NCBI GenBank assembly: GCA_041484845.1
Contig: JBGPIK010000397.1
Location: 1-6,313, forward strand
Source: JBGPIK01 sp041484845
GTDB taxonomy: Bacteria; Desulfobacterota; Binatia; UBA9968
Direction of reading: 5' to 3'
Length of the DNA stretch: 6,313 nt
The stretch's first letter is position 1. Each line of letters opens with the position of its first letter. The notes under the pieces are model-generated. The model was not told the origin of the DNA. It did not search any database and was given only the letters and a program-made list of their open reading frames with translations. Below are positions 5,742-6,313 of the stretch, piece after piece. The translations under genes and the position numbers were made by a program.

Positions 5742-5756
5742 GCGGAATCCGGGGTT
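5742..5756. repeat. Inverted repeat arm, partner at 5515-5528
   Basis: This is the right-hand arm of the inverted pair, GCGGAATCCGGGGTT, containing the dyad CGGA-A-TCCG at 5744-5752. It lies 33 bp downstream of the lyase stop in the direction of lyase transcription. Confidence 0.5.
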
Positions 5757-5788
5757 AAACTCGGCCAATTCGGCATTCCGATCGATCA

Positions 5789-6313
5789 TCAGGTTCGATA
5801 CGGCTCGTAGACGATCGCTTGTTTGATTGCGGCATCGATCTGAGTTGCCATGGGATTGCGGATTTCCTCGGCGATATGGCCCATGACTCCGAGCGTGCGG
5901 CCGATCAACGCGAAAGCTTTAGTGATCTGCCACGGAAAGCCCATGTCGAGGGCTATCGCTGCGATGGCGCCGGTGACATTGACCGGTATCAATCGCTTTC
6001 TGCGTTCTCCGGCAATCTTGGATAGCTTTTGTATCAGTTCACTGTACTTACCATGGATACCTGATTCCTTGGCAATTCCGAACAGGGTGTCGGCGCGCGG
6101 GTCGCCTTCCGCGTGGGTGCGGTGGCCGATTCCGGGCATGCGCTGTTTCCGCGCGGAATAATCATCGACAATGGAAACGGCAATGGCGTCCAGATCAAAA
6201 TCTTGCTTTTCCGCGGGGAGCGCCTCCGTCAACATTTTCGCCGACCATTCGGAAGAACCCAAGTGAACGCTGCCGGCGCCACACAGAGCCGCGGCTACGG
6301 CTGCTTGAATGGC
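5789..6313 (-). CDS. Citryl-CoA lyase / citrate-synthase-family protein, C-terminal part (cut by window edge)
   Basis: The minus-strand frame is open from the right edge to TGA at 5791-5789, giving 174 residues of a longer protein; the true start is outside. Family landmarks are GAGSVHLGSSEWSAKML (13-29), RMPGIGHRTHAEGDPRA (58-74) with the active-site-type His64, NVTGAIAAIALDMGFPW (112-128) with Asp123 at the catalytic-aspartate position, and GRTLGVMGHIAEEIRNPMA (138-156). The last two resemble the lyase domain of ATP-citrate lyase more than typical TCA citrate synthase, so citryl-CoA lyase (citryl-CoA to acetyl-CoA plus oxaloacetate, or a related condensing or cleaving reaction) is the best name. 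A TTG at 6262 could be mistaken for a start, but family sequence continues upstream of it. The gene lies on the same strand as the crotonase, 460 bp upstream of it. Substrate specificity is not settled. Confidence 0.87.
   Translation of the reverse strand, partial: AIQAAVAAALCGAGSVHLGSSEWSAKMLTEALPAEKQDFDLDAIAVSIVDDYSARKQRMPGIGHRTHAEGDPRADTLFGIAKESGIHGKYSELIQKLSKIAGERRKRLIPVNVTGAIAAIALDMGFPWQITKAFALIGRTLGVMGHIAEEIRNPMATQIDAAIKQAIVYEPYRT

Larger units (their letters stand above)
5329..5788. other. 460-bp spacer between crotonase and citryl-CoA lyase genes, no convincing gene
   Basis: This stretch holds the crotonase promoter candidate and ribosome-binding site at its left, and several dyads in its centre and right. 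A 69-codon frame (5776-5567, minus) begins 12 bases after the lyase stop, but has no good Shine-Dalgarno sequence and no recognisable domain, so it is left uncalled. There is no T-run hairpin just after the lyase stop, so lyase transcription may continue into the spacer. Confidence 0.55.

Noticed and set aside
5741..5762. GTTAAAC next to a dyad, resembling an integron attC core
   Set aside because: No matching RYYYAAC partner with the right arm structure and no integrase or cassette-like ORF in the window.
5567..5776. 69-codon minus-strand ORF starting 12 bases after the lyase stop
   Set aside because: Poor ribosome-binding sequence, no domain, and it covers the inverted-repeat arm; spacing alone is not enough to call a gene.

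Overview
The window looks like chromosomal DNA from a free-living bacterium with moderately high GC. Extracytoplasmic solute-binding proteins sit next to CoA-ester metabolism and a MutL/GlmL-type ATPase. That mix would fit an uncultured soil or sediment lineage (proteobacterial, Desulfobacterota-like or similar), but no taxonomic marker is present and this is a weak inference.

Layout. Positions 1-344 (minus) hold the N-terminal part of a rhomboid-family membrane protein, cut by the window edge. A 234-bp divergent spacer follows, with a strong hairpin (390-421) and a 14-codon ORF behind a perfect Shine-Dalgarno sequence. Positions 579-3927 (plus) are a same-strand block: a thioredoxin-like [2Fe-2S] ferredoxin; a 5'-truncated remnant of an iron-type (family 1) ABC solute-binding protein; an intact NMT1/SsuA-like binding protein without a visible signal peptide; a short tandem GTTCAA repeat with a 12-codon ORF; and a full-length MutL/GlmL, the ASKHA ATPase partner of cobalamin-dependent mutases such as glutamate mutase (not the mismatch-repair MutL). 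Positions 3928-4563 hold no convincing gene, but there is a terminator-like hairpin with a T7 tract for the gene arriving from the right. Positions 4564-5328 (minus) encode an enoyl-CoA hydratase/isomerase-family protein with its own plausible promoter. A 460-bp spacer with several dyads separates it from the 3' part of a citryl-CoA lyase/citrate-synthase-family gene (5789-6313, minus, cut by the edge).

How the genes may work together. The two minus-strand enzymes act on acyl-CoA thioesters and could share a pathway, but the long spacer and the separate promoter argue against a simple operon. The binding-protein genes lack permease and ATPase partners here, and MutL lacks its mutase subunits, so both are orphan components within the window. 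The main points to check are the gene decay in the binding-protein pair, the signal-less binding protein beside an orphan MutL with an unusual start (GTG overlapping a mini-ORF stop), and the crotonase lacking both hydratase glutamates. I found no CRISPR array, rRNA, tRNA, transposase or clearly new multi-gene system.
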